Of a DNA stretch of 5,431 nt, positions 5,165 through 5,431 are shown one piece after another. Below the pieces are notes generated by a model. The model was not told the origin of the DNA and made no database searches. It saw only the letters and a list, made by a program, of their open reading frames with translations. The position numbers and the translations under genes were made by a program. The stretch is from an uncultured Eubacteriales bacterium (GTDB taxonomy: Bacteria > Bacillota > Clostridia > Oscillospirales > Acutalibacteraceae). The stretch lies in NCBI GenBank assembly GCA_900316925.1, contig ONEU01000149.1:1-5431 (forward strand), written 5' to 3'. Every line of letters begins with the position of its first letter. Position 1 is the stretch's first letter.

Positions 5165-5223
5165 TGCTATCCGACCAAATCCAAGTGTCTGTAAGCAACC
5201 AACCGTGCTATCCGACCAAATCC
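5165..5223. repeat. 18-nt direct repeat, two copies
   Basis: TGCTATCCGACCAAATCC occurs perfectly at 5165-5182 and 5206-5223, separated by 23 nt of unrelated sequence. The second copy runs into the 5219-5241 hairpin. Two copies are too few and too short for a CRISPR array. It could be binding-site duplication or a piece of another dispersed repeat. Confidence 0.7.
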
Positions 5224-5241
5224 CCGCACTTTGCGGGGATT
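5219..5241. other. Perfect 10-bp hairpin in the intergenic region after aroF
   Basis: AATCCCCGCA (5219-5228) and TGCGGGGATT (5232-5241) are perfectly complementary around a CTT loop. There is no T-tract after it on the plus strand; on the minus strand only ATTTGGT follows. It could halt transcription inefficiently or protect an RNA 3' end. The whole stretch 5026-5431 shows no coding sequence that I can support. Confidence 0.55.
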
Positions 5242-5313
5242 CCAATAGAAGGAAGCAGGCACGGGTACAAACGATAGAAAACGAGACATTCAAATTCTGA
5301 AAGAATAGCCGTT

Positions 5314-5431
5314 AAGCGCCCCGTCAAGGGGCGTGGCGGCGGACGTAGAAAATACACAGCCCTGCTGTGCCGTGCCGGATGTTAGCGACATAGAAGTTTC
5401 GCCTTACCACAAACAGAGTGAGCGTAAGCGA
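5314..5431. repeat. Long dispersed intergenic repeat, copy 2
   Basis: Direct-orientation copy of the element at 1-117, cut off by the window's right end. The CGCCCC/GGGGCG palindrome (5316-5333 region) and CACAGC/GCTGTG palindrome (5355-5369) are intact, while the segment equivalent to 85-99 is diverged, losing that hairpin. Together with copy 1 it brackets the whole five-gene locus. No transposase or integrase is present. Confidence 0.8.

Noticed and set aside
5165..5223. CRISPR array
   Set aside because: Only two repeats of 18 nt with a single 23-nt interval and no cas genes.
1..5431. Composite transposon with the long repeats as flanking insertion sequences
   Set aside because: No transposase frame lies in either repeat as far as visible, and the enclosed genes are housekeeping genes with matching composition.

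Overview
The window is a compact stretch of bacterial chromosome, moderately GC-rich in its genes and AT-rich in its control regions. It holds five recognisable housekeeping or biosynthetic genes, one very short leader-peptide gene, and repeat-rich intergenic DNA at both ends. Strong Shine-Dalgarno sequences, consensus sigma-A promoters, an archaeal/eukaryotic-type prolyl-tRNA synthetase and a Thermotoga/Firmicutes-style DAHP synthase all suggest a Gram-positive anaerobe of the Clostridia, perhaps a gut Oscillospiraceae/Ruminococcaceae member. That taxonomic guess is inference.

Layout. 1-171: noncoding repeat DNA with clustered short palindromes. 172-1614 (minus): proS, with its own consensus promoter (1700-1728) and a 5'-UTR hairpin. 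1781-2008 (minus): acpP, ending in an intrinsic terminator (1740-1771) and driven from 2141-2169. 2009-2262: divergent control region between acpP and aroE, containing a dyad and a possible rightward promoter. 2263-3111 and 3130-3633 (plus): aroE and aroK, two consecutive-pathway enzymes separated by 18 nt. 3634-4002: a 369-nt control region that looks like a complete ribosome-mediated transcription attenuator: consensus promoter, a 34-codon leader ORF dense in Phe, Tyr and Trp codons, a candidate antiterminator, and a strong intrinsic terminator. 4003-5025 (plus): aroF, a DAHP synthase with an N-terminal ferredoxin-like regulatory domain. 5026-5431: no gene seen; GC-rich tandem hairpin units, an 18-nt direct repeat, a 10-bp hairpin, and a second copy of the long repeat found at position 1.

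How the genes work together. AroF makes DAHP (first step of the shikimate pathway), AroE reduces dehydroshikimate to shikimate and AroK phosphorylates it, so the rightward genes supply chorismate for Phe, Tyr and Trp. Entry to the pathway appears to be controlled twice: by the leader peptide, which would sense charging of the aromatic tRNAs, and by the FL regulatory domain, which in characterised relatives binds Tyr/Phe. proS and acpP are unrelated housekeeping genes that only share the neighbourhood.

The most noteworthy item is the aromatic leader-peptide attenuator in front of aroF. Second is the repeat architecture: about 118 bp of direct repeat at both ends of the window, and a short GC-rich hairpin element placed in sense orientation just after each of the two outermost genes.
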